Assembly (NCBI GenBank): GCA_964421355.1
Contig: CAYQWX010000088.1
Location: 1-6,386 of the forward strand
Reading direction: 5' to 3'
DNA length: 6,386 nucleotides
From: JALTDM01 sp964421355
GTDB taxonomy: Bacteria; Bacteroidota; Bacteroidia; Bacteroidales; JALTDM01
In this document: piece after piece, positions 1 to 6,386 of the stretch
Numbering within the stretch: position 1 is the first letter of the stretch
Layout: every line of letters starts with the position of its first letter
Translations under genes and position numbers: made by a program
Notes under the pieces: model-generated
What the model saw: only the letters and a program-made list of their open reading frames with translations
The model's database searches: none
Told to the model about the DNA's origin: nothing

Positions 1-613
1 TTCTTGGTAATACGGCATCATGATTACCTCTAAACGATTCTTCGGGTTGTGTTAAGTGATGAACGGCGATACCAAAATAATGACTTTTTGTAAAGCCAAC
101 TACACCTGCTGAAAAATCAAATATATTTCTTGTAGAGTTGGTAGGTATTACTTCCTCATTTGTTGGGAATATTGGACCATACAGAGGGTCTATCATATCA
201 GGATAAATAAATTCGTTACCTAAATGTTTTTGCATGTACGATACTTGAAATCCACCTCTGATATTGAAATATCTATTTATGTTAATGTTGTATGAATACA
301 TGCCGCTTGCATTAAATGTAGTAAGTGCACCACTAGCTTGAACATCTTCATAAATTAATAATCCTAATCCTCCTTCCAAAAAGTCTACTCTTTGATCATA
401 GGCTAAGCTGTATGTAACATAAGTTGACCTTAATTTAGGCCATTGATTTCTGTAAGAGAGTCCTATTCTGGGACATTTTTCTGAACCTGCAAAAGCGGGA
501 TTAAGATAGAGTATATTAGCATAAAATTGGGTAAATTCAGGATCTTGCCCGTATGTATTATTTGTATTAAAAATATATAAAATGCTAAAAATCAATAGTA
601 TTGCTTTCTTCAT
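1..613 (-). CDS. porP: PorP/SprF family type IX secretion outer-membrane protein (partial, C-terminus missing)
   Basis: This is the first 204 codons of a gene reading leftward off the window. The family comprises outer-membrane-associated proteins that work with the T9SS; PorP belongs to the core machinery and SprF paralogues serve individual large adhesins. What is seen: a signal peptide (MKKAILLIFS, then TYG before Q23, likely cleaved at 22/23), then the family's hallmark start of the mature protein, QDPEFTQFYANILYLNPAFAG (residues 23-43, one residue, Q29, omitted in no place), followed by YRNQWPKL near residue 55 and repeated short beta-strand-like segments rich in aromatic and Gly residues. 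The ATG at 613-611 is preferred over the in-frame GTG just before it because it gives the classic MKK signal peptide. No Shine-Dalgarno is seen. The gene lies divergent to porU. The family assignment is firm; PorP versus SprF cannot be settled from this fragment, so the symbol is tentative. Confidence 0.88.
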   Translation of the reverse strand, partial: MKKAILLIFSILYIFNTNNTYGQDPEFTQFYANILYLNPAFAGSEKCPRIGLSYRNQWPKLRSTYVTYSLAYDQRVDFLEGGLGLLIYEDVQASGALTTFNASGMYSYNININRYFNIRGGFQVSYMQKHLGNEFIYPDMIDPLYGPIFPTNEEVIPTNSTRNIFDFSAGVVGFTKSHYFGIAVHHLTQPEESFRGNHDAVLPR

Positions 614-742
614 CACTTTCTTTTGATTTTGCAATTATAACACAATTTTTTTAATTACGAAAATTTTTCTTATCAATAAATACAATTTTTATTAAAATTT
701 TAAGTTAATTTAACCATTAGAATTTGAATTGTAAAATTTTGT
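614..742. promoter_or_regulatory. Divergent porP/porU intergenic region with weak promoter candidates
   Basis: The spacer is 129 bp and extremely AT-rich, and must hold the promoters of both divergent genes. For porP (minus strand), TATAATTG (632-639, read as reverse complement) is one base off the Bacteroidota -7 consensus TAnnTTTG. It lies 18 bases ahead of the ATG and has TTTTCG (658-663) 18 bases further upstream as a poor -33 match. For porU (plus strand), only TA-GAA-TTTG (718-726) is found, with a three-base instead of two-base spacer and no clear -33 element. A short perfect inverted repeat, GTTAA-T-TTAAC, lies at 704-714. Promoter function is inferred from gene arrangement; the individual elements are weak. 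Confidence 0.4.
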
Positions 743-3700
743 ATGGGAAATCGTATAGAAAAAGTATTGACATTTTTATTATTATTTTTATTATTTATAA
801 TTCAGGTAAAATCTCAATCTGAAAAAGTATTAAAAATAAGTATTGGAGAAAATAATAAAAATTTATACTATTATTATGATGATAACAATAATCAATACGC
901 ATCCACTTCTATAAGTGATTTTTATGATGTGGTAAAGATAAAGTTCATTTGTGATACTTTGCAATATAGTGATAGATATCAAGGGTATCCAAAAAAGTTT
1001 GATTATAGAGTGATTCATACAAAAGCAAGGAATAGAGGGAAAACAATTTTAGAATTTCCTACTTATTTTATAAGTAAGGGGAAGTTGTTTAAAGTTAAGC
1101 TGGTCTCTTTCTTTTTGAGGAAAAATGCCAATAACCAAAATAAAAATGGTGTTCAATATGTTTACAATTCAGTGTTGAACAATGGACAATGGGTGAAATT
1201 GAGGTTGTCATCAGATGGGATATACAGGATTTCTTACGATGAGCTTGTTTCTATGGGTTTTTCTTCTCCACAAAATGTTAAGGTTTTTGGTTATGGAGGC
1301 AGATTGTCTGACAGGGTTAATAATGATAAGTATATTGATGATTTACCCGAGTTACCTCTTTTTGTTGCAAAAGGGAGTGATGGAGTATTTAATAGTGGCG
1401 ATTATATTTTGTTTTATGCAACAGGTCCAAATGAATGGTATTATAATGAAACAGTGAATATGATGTTGTTCCGTTGGAATTTATATGATTCTTATTCATA
1501 TTTTTTTATTACTTGCGATCAGGGTAATCCCAGAGAGATAGATGTAGAACAAGAGTTGACGGGAAGTATTACTGATACGGCTACTAATTATGTAGCTTAT
1601 GCAGCTCATGATAAACAAGAGAGTAGTCTTACTCATTCGGGTGCTCTTTGGGTGGGAGAAGATTTTGATTATAGAACCCCGACTCGTAATATTTCTTTTT
1701 CATTTTCTGATGTAGATTATGCTCATAGTGCAAAAATCAAAATAGGTGTAGTTGCAAGGGCTACACAAAGTACTTCATTTGATGTAAAATTGAATAATTC
1801 TTTTCTTACTTCTATTTCCGTTTCTCCTTATGGAACATATTCCTATGGTAATTACAGTTCTGATTTTGTAGAGAAACAAATTAATAATGGTTCTTTAAAT
1901 TTTTCTATTACATATAATTATCCTGATTATGATTCTAAAGGCTGGTTAGATTATATAGATGTAAATGTTTATAGAAAGTTGATTTATAGGGGAGGAGGAC
2001 TTTTGTTTAATAATATTCCTTATGTTTCGGATACTTCTTTTGTTTTGTTTAAAATATTAAAGCAAACATCAATAAATCCTGTATTATGGGATATAACAAA
2101 TCCTCTAGATGTTAAGCGTGTGAATTATACGATGGACGGTAATTATATTGTTTTTAAGGATAGTGCTACGTCTATTAAAAAATATTATTTGTTTGACGGA
2201 ACAGTATATAAAACACCTGATTTTGTGGGAAATGTGAAAAATCAAAATTTACACAATATTGGTAATTATGATATGATTATTATTACCCATCCTAAATTTA
2301 TGAAATATGCTAATGAGGTGAAAACTCTTCATGAACAGAAAGATGGGTTATCGGTAGGAGTTTTTGATGTAAATGAGATTTATAATGAGTTTGCTTCAGG
2401 AAGGAAAGAAGCAGGTGCTATAAGAAATTTTTTGAAGATGTATTATGATAGAGCTAGTAATAATGAGTGTATAATGCCAAAATATGTTTTGTTGTTCGGA
2501 GATGGTTCATATGACAATAAAAATAATTTTACTGGTAATACCAATTTTATACCTACTTATCAATGGGGCAATTCTTTGGATCTTACTTCTACTTTGGTAA
2601 CCGATGATTTTTTTGTGCTTCTTGATGAGGGAGAAAGTGTTGATAATGGGTTGATAGATATGGGAATTGGTCGTTTCCCTGTAGATAATGATGCAGAAGC
2701 AGAGATTGCTGTAAAAAAATTAAAACATTATTATGATTCTGCTACATTTGGTGCTTGGCGAACCCATATAGCATTTATTGCAGATGATGAAGATAACGGA
2801 TTACATCTTTCGCAAGCAAATAATATTGCCAATTATGTGATGAATAATTACCCTATGTTTAATGTGAAAAAAATCTTTTTGGATGCTTATCAGCAAGAGA
2901 ATACCCCGTCAGGAGAAACATATCCCGAAGCTACTGCTGAGGTAAATAATGAGATAAGGAATGGTGTGTTGATAATGAATTATACAGGACATGGAAATGA
3001 AAGAGGATTGGCTGCAGAATATGTAGTGTCTGTAGATCAGATGAATAAATGGAATAATTATGACAAGATGCCATTGTTTATTACGGCAAGTTGTGAATTT
3101 GCTCCTTTTGATAATTACCAAATTAAATCACTAGGAGAAGCTTTATTTTTGAATGATAAGGGGGGGGCTATTGCATTGCTTGCTACTACCAGATTGTCTA
3201 GTGCAGGGCAGAATGCAGCACTAAATATGGCTTTTTATCAAAATGCTTTTGATAATAATTTCACACAGAGGTTAGGTGATATATATATGGGAACTAAGTG
3301 GTTAGCTGGTTTGGATTATAATAAACGGAAGTTCGCACTGCTTGGTGATCCTGCAATGCGGCTTGCTTACCCACAATATAAAGTGGTAACGGATAGTGTT
3401 CCTGATACTTTGTCTTCTACGAGGTATGTTACTGTAAAGGGACATATAGAAGATGAAAACGGAACAATTTTAACAAATTTAAATGGAGTGATTTATCCAA
3501 TAGTATTTGATAAGCAGGATACTATTCAAACGTTGGGTAATGATGATACTTCACCAATAATCAAATTTGCAGTACGTGATAAAATTTTATATAAAGGAAA
3601 GGCAAGTGTTAAGAATGGATATTTTTCTTTTGACTTTGTTGTTCCTGTTGATATTTCGTATAAAGATGGTTTTGGTAAAATTTCATATTATGCTGAATTT

Positions 3701-4450
3701 CCTAATGATAATATTGATGCTATGGGGTACAAAGATAGCATGATTGTATATGGTTATAGCAATAATGGAGTGGTTGATAATGATGGTCCTATTATAAATT
3801 TGTATATGAATGATACTACGTTTAATGATGGTGATATGACAAATGAAAATCCTGTATTGTTAGCGATGTTGGAGGATGAGTCTGGAATAAATACTGCTGG
3901 TAATGGTATAGGACATGACTTACTTGCCGTGTTAGATGGTGATTATGCTAATGCCATTATCTTAAATGAATTTTATTCGGCAAATTTGGATGATTTTACA
4001 AAAGGTAAAGTAGAGTATAATTTATATGATTTGGATGATGGGACACATTCATTATATTTTAGAGCTTGGGATGTGTTAAATAATTATAGTGAAAGCACAA
4101 TAAATTTTGAGGTAGTTAATTCTTCTAATTATGAAATAAATTATTTTGCTAATTATCCCAATCCTTTTTCTGATAAAACATATTTTGTATTTAAACATAA
4201 TCATCCCAATGAAAATATAAATGTTTATTTTTCTGTGTATGATTTATCAGGTAGGATGGTATATAGCAGAAATATGCTAATAAAAAGTAAAGGATTTACT
4301 GCAGGTCCTATTGAGTGGGACGGGACTACCAGTGGAGGTAAAAAATTAAGTGCAGGAATGTATTATGTACAAGTAAAAGCGATGTTTAATAATGGAAATA
4401 ATATTTCTATGGCTACTGCAAGGAAAAAAATTATTCTTATTACACAATAA
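743..4450 (+). CDS. porU: PorU, type IX secretion system sortase (C25 family cysteine peptidase)
   Basis: PorU is the surface sortase of the T9SS: it cleaves the C-terminal signal domain from secreted cargo and transfers the cargo to a cell-surface anchor (A-LPS in P. gingivalis). Seen in the 1235 residues: a signal peptide (hydrophobic 8-22, VKS before Q25); a PorU-type N-terminal region with SVLNNGQW (143-150) and GIYRISYDEL (159-168); a gingipain-like C25 domain at about 509-875 with GDGSYD (586-591), IGRFPV (642-647), catalytic His750 in NYTGHGNERG, catalytic Cys784 in ITASCEFAP, and GDPAMR (868-873); Ig-like beta regions to about 1125; and a T9SS type-A C-terminal domain from about 1134, starting NYPNPFSDK and including SAGMYYVQVK. 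In P. gingivalis PorU this domain is known to be retained. The ATG at 743 gives a good signal peptide. The protein is slightly longer than the P. gingivalis homologue as I recall it. A G8 run (3160-3167) interrupts the AT-rich coding sequence just after the active-site Cys. Identity is very secure. Confidence 0.96.
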   Translation: MGNRIEKVLTFLLLFLLFIIQVKSQSEKVLKISIGENNKNLYYYYDDNNNQYASTSISDFYDVVKIKFICDTLQYSDRYQGYPKKFDYRVIHTKARNRGKTILEFPTYFISKGKLFKVKLVSFFLRKNANNQNKNGVQYVYNSVLNNGQWVKLRLSSDGIYRISYDELVSMGFSSPQNVKVFGYGGRLSDRVNNDKYIDDLPELPLFVAKGSDGVFNSGDYILFYATGPNEWYYNETVNMMLFRWNLYDSYSYFFITCDQGNPREIDVEQELTGSITDTATNYVAYAAHDKQESSLTHSGALWVGEDFDYRTPTRNISFSFSDVDYAHSAKIKIGVVARATQSTSFDVKLNNSFLTSISVSPYGTYSYGNYSSDFVEKQINNGSLNFSITYNYPDYDSKGWLDYIDVNVYRKLIYRGGGLLFNNIPYVSDTSFVLFKILKQTSINPVLWDITNPLDVKRVNYTMDGNYIVFKDSATSIKKYYLFDGTVYKTPDFVGNVKNQNLHNIGNYDMIIITHPKFMKYANEVKTLHEQKDGLSVGVFDVNEIYNEFASGRKEAGAIRNFLKMYYDRASNNECIMPKYVLLFGDGSYDNKNNFTGNTNFIPTYQWGNSLDLTSTLVTDDFFVLLDEGESVDNGLIDMGIGRFPVDNDAEAEIAVKKLKHYYDSATFGAWRTHIAFIADDEDNGLHLSQANNIANYVMNNYPMFNVKKIFLDAYQQENTPSGETYPEATAEVNNEIRNGVLIMNYTGHGNERGLAAEYVVSVDQMNKWNNYDKMPLFITASCEFAPFDNYQIKSLGEALFLNDKGGAIALLATTRLSSAGQNAALNMAFYQNAFDNNFTQRLGDIYMGTKWLAGLDYNKRKFALLGDPAMRLAYPQYKVVTDSVPDTLSSTRYVTVKGHIEDENGTILTNLNGVIYPIVFDKQDTIQTLGNDDTSPIIKFAVRDKILYKGKASVKNGYFSFDFVVPVDISYKDGFGKISYYAEFPNDNIDAMGYKDSMIVYGYSNNGVVDNDGPIINLYMNDTTFNDGDMTNENPVLLAMLEDESGINTAGNGIGHDLLAVLDGDYANAIILNEFYSANLDDFTKGKVEYNLYDLDDGTHSLYFRAWDVLNNYSESTINFEVVNSSNYEINYFANYPNPFSDKTYFVFKHNHPNENINVYFSVYDLSGRMVYSRNMLIKSKGFTAGPIEWDGTTSGGKKLSAGMYYVQVKAMFNNGNNISMATARKKIILITQ

Positions 4451-4468
4451 TATTTGATATTGAAAGTT

Positions 4469-4476
4469 TATATTTG
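4469..4476 (+). promoter_or_regulatory. Candidate Bacteroidota -7 promoter element ahead of porV
   Basis: TATATTTG matches the Bacteroidota sigma-ABfr -7 consensus TAnnTTTG exactly, in the 64-bp gap between porU and porV, 38 bases before the porV ATG. It would give a leader of roughly 30 bases. The -33 side is poor: the only upstream TTTG (4453-4456) is 12 bases away, too close for the usual spacing of about 19-21. Either a weak internal promoter lets porV-ispF be transcribed apart from porU, or the match is chance in AT-rich DNA. Confidence 0.38.
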
Positions 4477-4514
4477 CAAAAATTTTTTCTCAGAAAAATA
4501 AAAAGATAAAAATC

Positions 4515-5759
4515 ATGAAAAAAGCGTATTTATTATTGTTTTTATCAATTATAACTTCCTCGGTGTTTTCTCAATACAACGATAAAGTTGCTTCTTTGAT
4601 AGGACAGGATTTGGATAAAAGTAATCCGATATTAACAGCAGTTCCATTTCTTACAATTCCTGTTGATTCACGTGCCGGAGGTATGGGGGATGCAGGGGTA
4701 GCTACTACACCTGATATAAATTCTTTGTACCATAATCCTGCAAAATATGTGTTTATGGATAAAGAGTTTGGTGTAGCTATATCATATGCTCCGTGGTTAA
4801 GGCAATTGGTAAATGATATTAGTTTGATGTATTTGGTAGGATATTTTAAGTTAGACGACAGGCAAGTATTGAGTGCTGATTTGAAATATTTCTCCTTGGG
4901 TAGTATTACTTTTACTACTATTGATGCTCAAACTATTGGAGATTATAAGCCAAATGAATTTGCATTATCGTTGGCATATTCCCGTTTTATGGCAGATAAT
5001 CTTTCAGCTTCTGTGGCACTGCGATATATATATTCCAATCTTACATTGGGACAAAATGTAGAAGGTATGGCTACGCATCCCGGGAGAAGTGTTGCTTCTG
5101 ATGTATCTGTTTATTATCATAAGCCTGTTGAAATATCTAAAAAATCATCATTGATTACAGCCGGGCTTAATTTTAGCAATATTGGTGCTAAAATATCTTA
5201 TAGTGAAAATGACCAAAAAGAGTTTTTACCTGCTATGTTACGATTAGGAGCAGGTTTGCAAATGGAATTGGATGATTATAACAAAATAGAAGGAACAGTT
5301 GAGTTTCATAAATTGTTGGTTCCTACTCCGCCGATTTATGATGATAATGGTAATATCCTTTATGGTAAAGATCCTAATGTGTCAGTTCCTGCTGGTGTGT
5401 TTCAATCTTTCTACGATGCACCAGGTGTACAACTTGATCCTGAGAATCCCGATAATAGAAGCGTAATGAAAGAAGAATTAAGGGAAGTAAATTATTTAAT
5501 AGGGGTAGAATATTGGTATGCTAATCAGTTTGCATTAAGAGGAGGGTATTTTCATGAGCCAGCAACAAAGGGGAATAGAAAATACTTTACTGTAGGGTTA
5601 GGTTTGAGATTAAATGTGTTTGGAATAGACTTTTCTTATTTGATACCAACAACACAGCAACATCCTTTGGCTAAAACACTTAAATTTACTTTGCTTTTCA
5701 ACTTTGAAGCATTGGCTAATAATGATAAAAATGCAAGAAAGCAAACAAGTAAAATGTAA
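4515..5759 (+). CDS. porV: PorV, type IX secretion outer-membrane beta-barrel protein (LptO)
   Basis: PorV is a FadL-like outer-membrane barrel that takes CTD-bearing cargo as it leaves the T9SS translocon and delivers it to PorU in the surface attachment complex. Seen in the 414 residues: a signal peptide (MKKAYLLLFL, then VFS before Q20); the family signature near the mature N-terminus, TIPVDSRAGGMGDAGVA (47-63) and HNPAK (73-77); YAPWLRQLVNDI (91-102); LLVPTPP (267-273); FQSFYDAP (296-303); EYWYANQFALRGGYF (332-346); and KGNRKYFT (352-359). The last barrel strand, LKFTLLFNF, ends at Phe397. A 17-residue Asn/Lys-rich tail (398-414) follows, and the part from about residue 406 overlaps the ispF start in another frame. 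No Shine-Dalgarno is present; the leader is A-rich, as is usual in this phylum. It lies 64 bp after porU and is probably co-transcribed with it. The segment 305-319 (VQLDPENPDNRSVMK) looks like an extended loop between conserved blocks. Confidence 0.95.
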   Translation: MKKAYLLLFLSIITSSVFSQYNDKVASLIGQDLDKSNPILTAVPFLTIPVDSRAGGMGDAGVATTPDINSLYHNPAKYVFMDKEFGVAISYAPWLRQLVNDISLMYLVGYFKLDDRQVLSADLKYFSLGSITFTTIDAQTIGDYKPNEFALSLAYSRFMADNLSASVALRYIYSNLTLGQNVEGMATHPGRSVASDVSVYYHKPVEISKKSSLITAGLNFSNIGAKISYSENDQKEFLPAMLRLGAGLQMELDDYNKIEGTVEFHKLLVPTPPIYDDNGNILYGKDPNVSVPAGVFQSFYDAPGVQLDPENPDNRSVMKEELREVNYLIGVEYWYANQFALRGGYFHEPATKGNRKYFTVGLGLRLNVFGIDFSYLIPTTQQHPLAKTLKFTLLFNFEALANNDKNARKQTSKM

Positions 5760-6234
5760 TTTCAGGGTCGGATATGGATATGATGTCCATCGTTTCGAAG
5801 ATGGACGGGATTTGGTGCTTGGAGGTGTGAAAATACCATATCATAAAGGGCTAAAAGGTCATAGTGATGCTGATGTGGTAATTCATGCAATATGTGATGC
5901 TTTGCTTGGGTCCGCTGCTTTAAGGGATATAGGTTATCATTTTCCTGATACTAATAGTGAGTTTAAGGGTATAGATAGTAAAATTTTACTCCAAAAGACA
6001 ATGGATTTATTACATGATAAAGGATTTGAGGTAAGTAATATAGATGTTACTGTAATGTTGGAAAAACCTAAATTAAGCCCTTACATAGGAAAAATGCAAG
6101 AAGTATTGGATAATATAATTAGTTGTGGAAAAGGTTGTGTTTCTGTAAAAGCAACTACTACAGAGAAGTTAGGCTTTGCTGGGCGTGAGGAAGGTATAGC
6201 AGCAGCTGCTGTAGCCTTAGTTTATGAAGTATAG
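5731..6234 (+). CDS. ispF: 2-C-methyl-D-erythritol 2,4-cyclodiphosphate synthase
   Basis: IspF (EC 4.6.1.12) is a cytoplasmic homotrimer. It converts 4-diphosphocytidyl-2-C-methyl-D-erythritol 2-phosphate to the 2,4-cyclodiphosphate, releasing CMP, in the MEP isoprenoid pathway. Numbering from the ATG at 5731 (167 aa), the metal ligands Asp18, His20 (GYDVH) and His52 match E. coli D8, H10 and H42 with a constant offset of 10. GHSDAD (43-48), FPDT (71-74) and the nucleotide-binding ATTTEKLGFAGR (141-152) are intact, so the enzyme should be active. Two earlier in-frame ATGs (5704, 5722) would add 9 or 3 residues; family members usually begin only a few residues before the GYDVH block, so 5731 is chosen, although it still leaves a longer lead than in E. 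coli. The start overlaps porV by 29 bp, suggesting translational coupling. No Shine-Dalgarno is seen. Confidence 0.95.
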   Translation: MQESKQVKCNFRVGYGYDVHRFEDGRDLVLGGVKIPYHKGLKGHSDADVVIHAICDALLGSAALRDIGYHFPDTNSEFKGIDSKILLQKTMDLLHDKGFEVSNIDVTVMLEKPKLSPYIGKMQEVLDNIISCGKGCVSVKATTTEKLGFAGREEGIAAAAVALVYEV

Positions 6235-6275
6235 ACACATAGGGCTTAAATATTATTAAAAAAGACTAATATTTT

Positions 6276-6303
6276 ATAAATTTTCCGAAAGGGATTTTAT
6301 TTT
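6276..6303 (+). terminator. Candidate terminator hairpin after ispF
   Basis: ATAAA (6276-6280) pairs with TTTAT (6296-6300). Inside, TTCC (6283-6286) pairs with GGGA (6291-6294, one G-U pair) around a GAAA tetraloop (6287-6290), with a small 2x1 internal loop between the two stems. A short T-rich stretch follows. A GNRA loop closed by C-G pairs is a stable fold, and the position, 41 bp past the ispF stop and between convergent genes, fits a terminator. The T-run is short and the outer stem is all A-T, so it may be weak; it may also serve the opposing tRNA transcript. Confidence 0.4.
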
Positions 6304-6343
6304 AAGGATTATATATTCTAAAATAGGTAAGTAAAAAATTAAG

Positions 6344-6386
6344 TGGTACCTCCTGGAATCGAACCAGGGACACCAGGATTTTCAGT
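6344..6386 (-). tRNA. tRNA-Phe (GAA anticodon), 3' part only; 5' half lies beyond the right edge
   Basis: Read on the minus strand, the last 43 bases form the 3' part of a tRNA. The anticodon loop is CTGAAAA with GAA at 6383-6381, then the anticodon 3' stem TCCTG, a five-base variable loop GTGTC, a T stem CCTGG/CCAGG around TTCGAAT, the acceptor 3' strand AGGTACC and discriminator A73 at 6344. The loop and variable region closely resemble E. coli tRNA-Phe. No separate CCA tail is encoded (CTT follows), so it would be added after transcription. The D arm and the 5' acceptor strand are outside the window, so full folding cannot be tested. Confidence 0.92.

Noticed and set aside
1215..1457. Plus-strand 80-codon open frame inside porU
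   Set aside because: It lies wholly within porU in another frame, has no recognisable domain, and arises from the low stop density of this stretch; porU is clearly the real gene.
2710..2717. Poly-A runs of about seven bases in porU (for example near 2713, 2868 and 4424) as slippage sites
   Set aside because: A-runs of this length are expected by chance in such AT-rich coding DNA rich in Lys codons, unlike the G8 run.
2909..3121. Minus-strand 70-codon open frame opposite porU
   Set aside because: It is antisense to the catalytic His/Cys region of porU, whose conserved coding explains the sequence; no homology or start signal supports it.
2261..3370. PorU being a secreted gingipain-like protease rather than the sortase
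   Set aside because: The N-terminal PorU-type region, the total length, and the immediate porV neighbour all fit PorU; gingipains have a different propeptide and adhesin-domain layout.
5704..5730. Longer N-terminus for ispF from the ATG at 5704
   Set aside because: It would add nine residues with no counterpart in IspF proteins and deepen the overlap with porV to 56 bp; the ATG at 5731 is closer to the family's normal start.

Overview
The window is AT-rich and comes from a member of the Bacteroidota. The evidence is a type IX secretion system (T9SS), found only in that phylum; signal peptides followed directly by Gln; no Shine-Dalgarno sequences ahead of the genes; and a TAnnTTTG-type -7 promoter element. 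The order porU-porV-ispF matches what I recall for Porphyromonas gingivalis, so Bacteroidales is the best guess. This is an inference from gene order, not a phylogenetic placement.

Layout. Positions 1-613 (minus strand) hold the N-terminal 204 codons of a PorP/SprF-family T9SS protein that runs off the left edge. A 129-bp, very AT-rich divergent spacer (614-742) separates it from a plus-strand run: porU (743-4450, the C25-family cysteine sortase), porV (4515-5759, outer-membrane barrel partner) and ispF (5731-6234, MEP-pathway cyclase), whose start overlaps the end of porV. After ispF, a 109-bp convergent spacer contains a GNRA-loop hairpin that may act as a terminator. The 3' half of a tRNA-Phe(GAA) gene follows on the minus strand, cut by the right edge.

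How the genes work together. Proteins bearing a T9SS C-terminal domain (CTD) cross the inner membrane through Sec and the outer membrane through the T9SS translocon. PorV receives them at the outer membrane, and PorU removes their CTD and joins them to a surface anchor. PorP/SprF proteins are outer-membrane-associated partners of the same machinery. IspF is metabolically separate: it supplies isoprenoid precursors, which ultimately include the polyprenyl carriers for envelope glycans. Its position looks like a conserved operon arrangement.

I found no CRISPR array, insertion sequence, phage gene or new defence-type system. The most notable unexplained detail is a run of eight G residues inside the catalytic region of porU, unusual in such AT-rich DNA and a possible slippage site.
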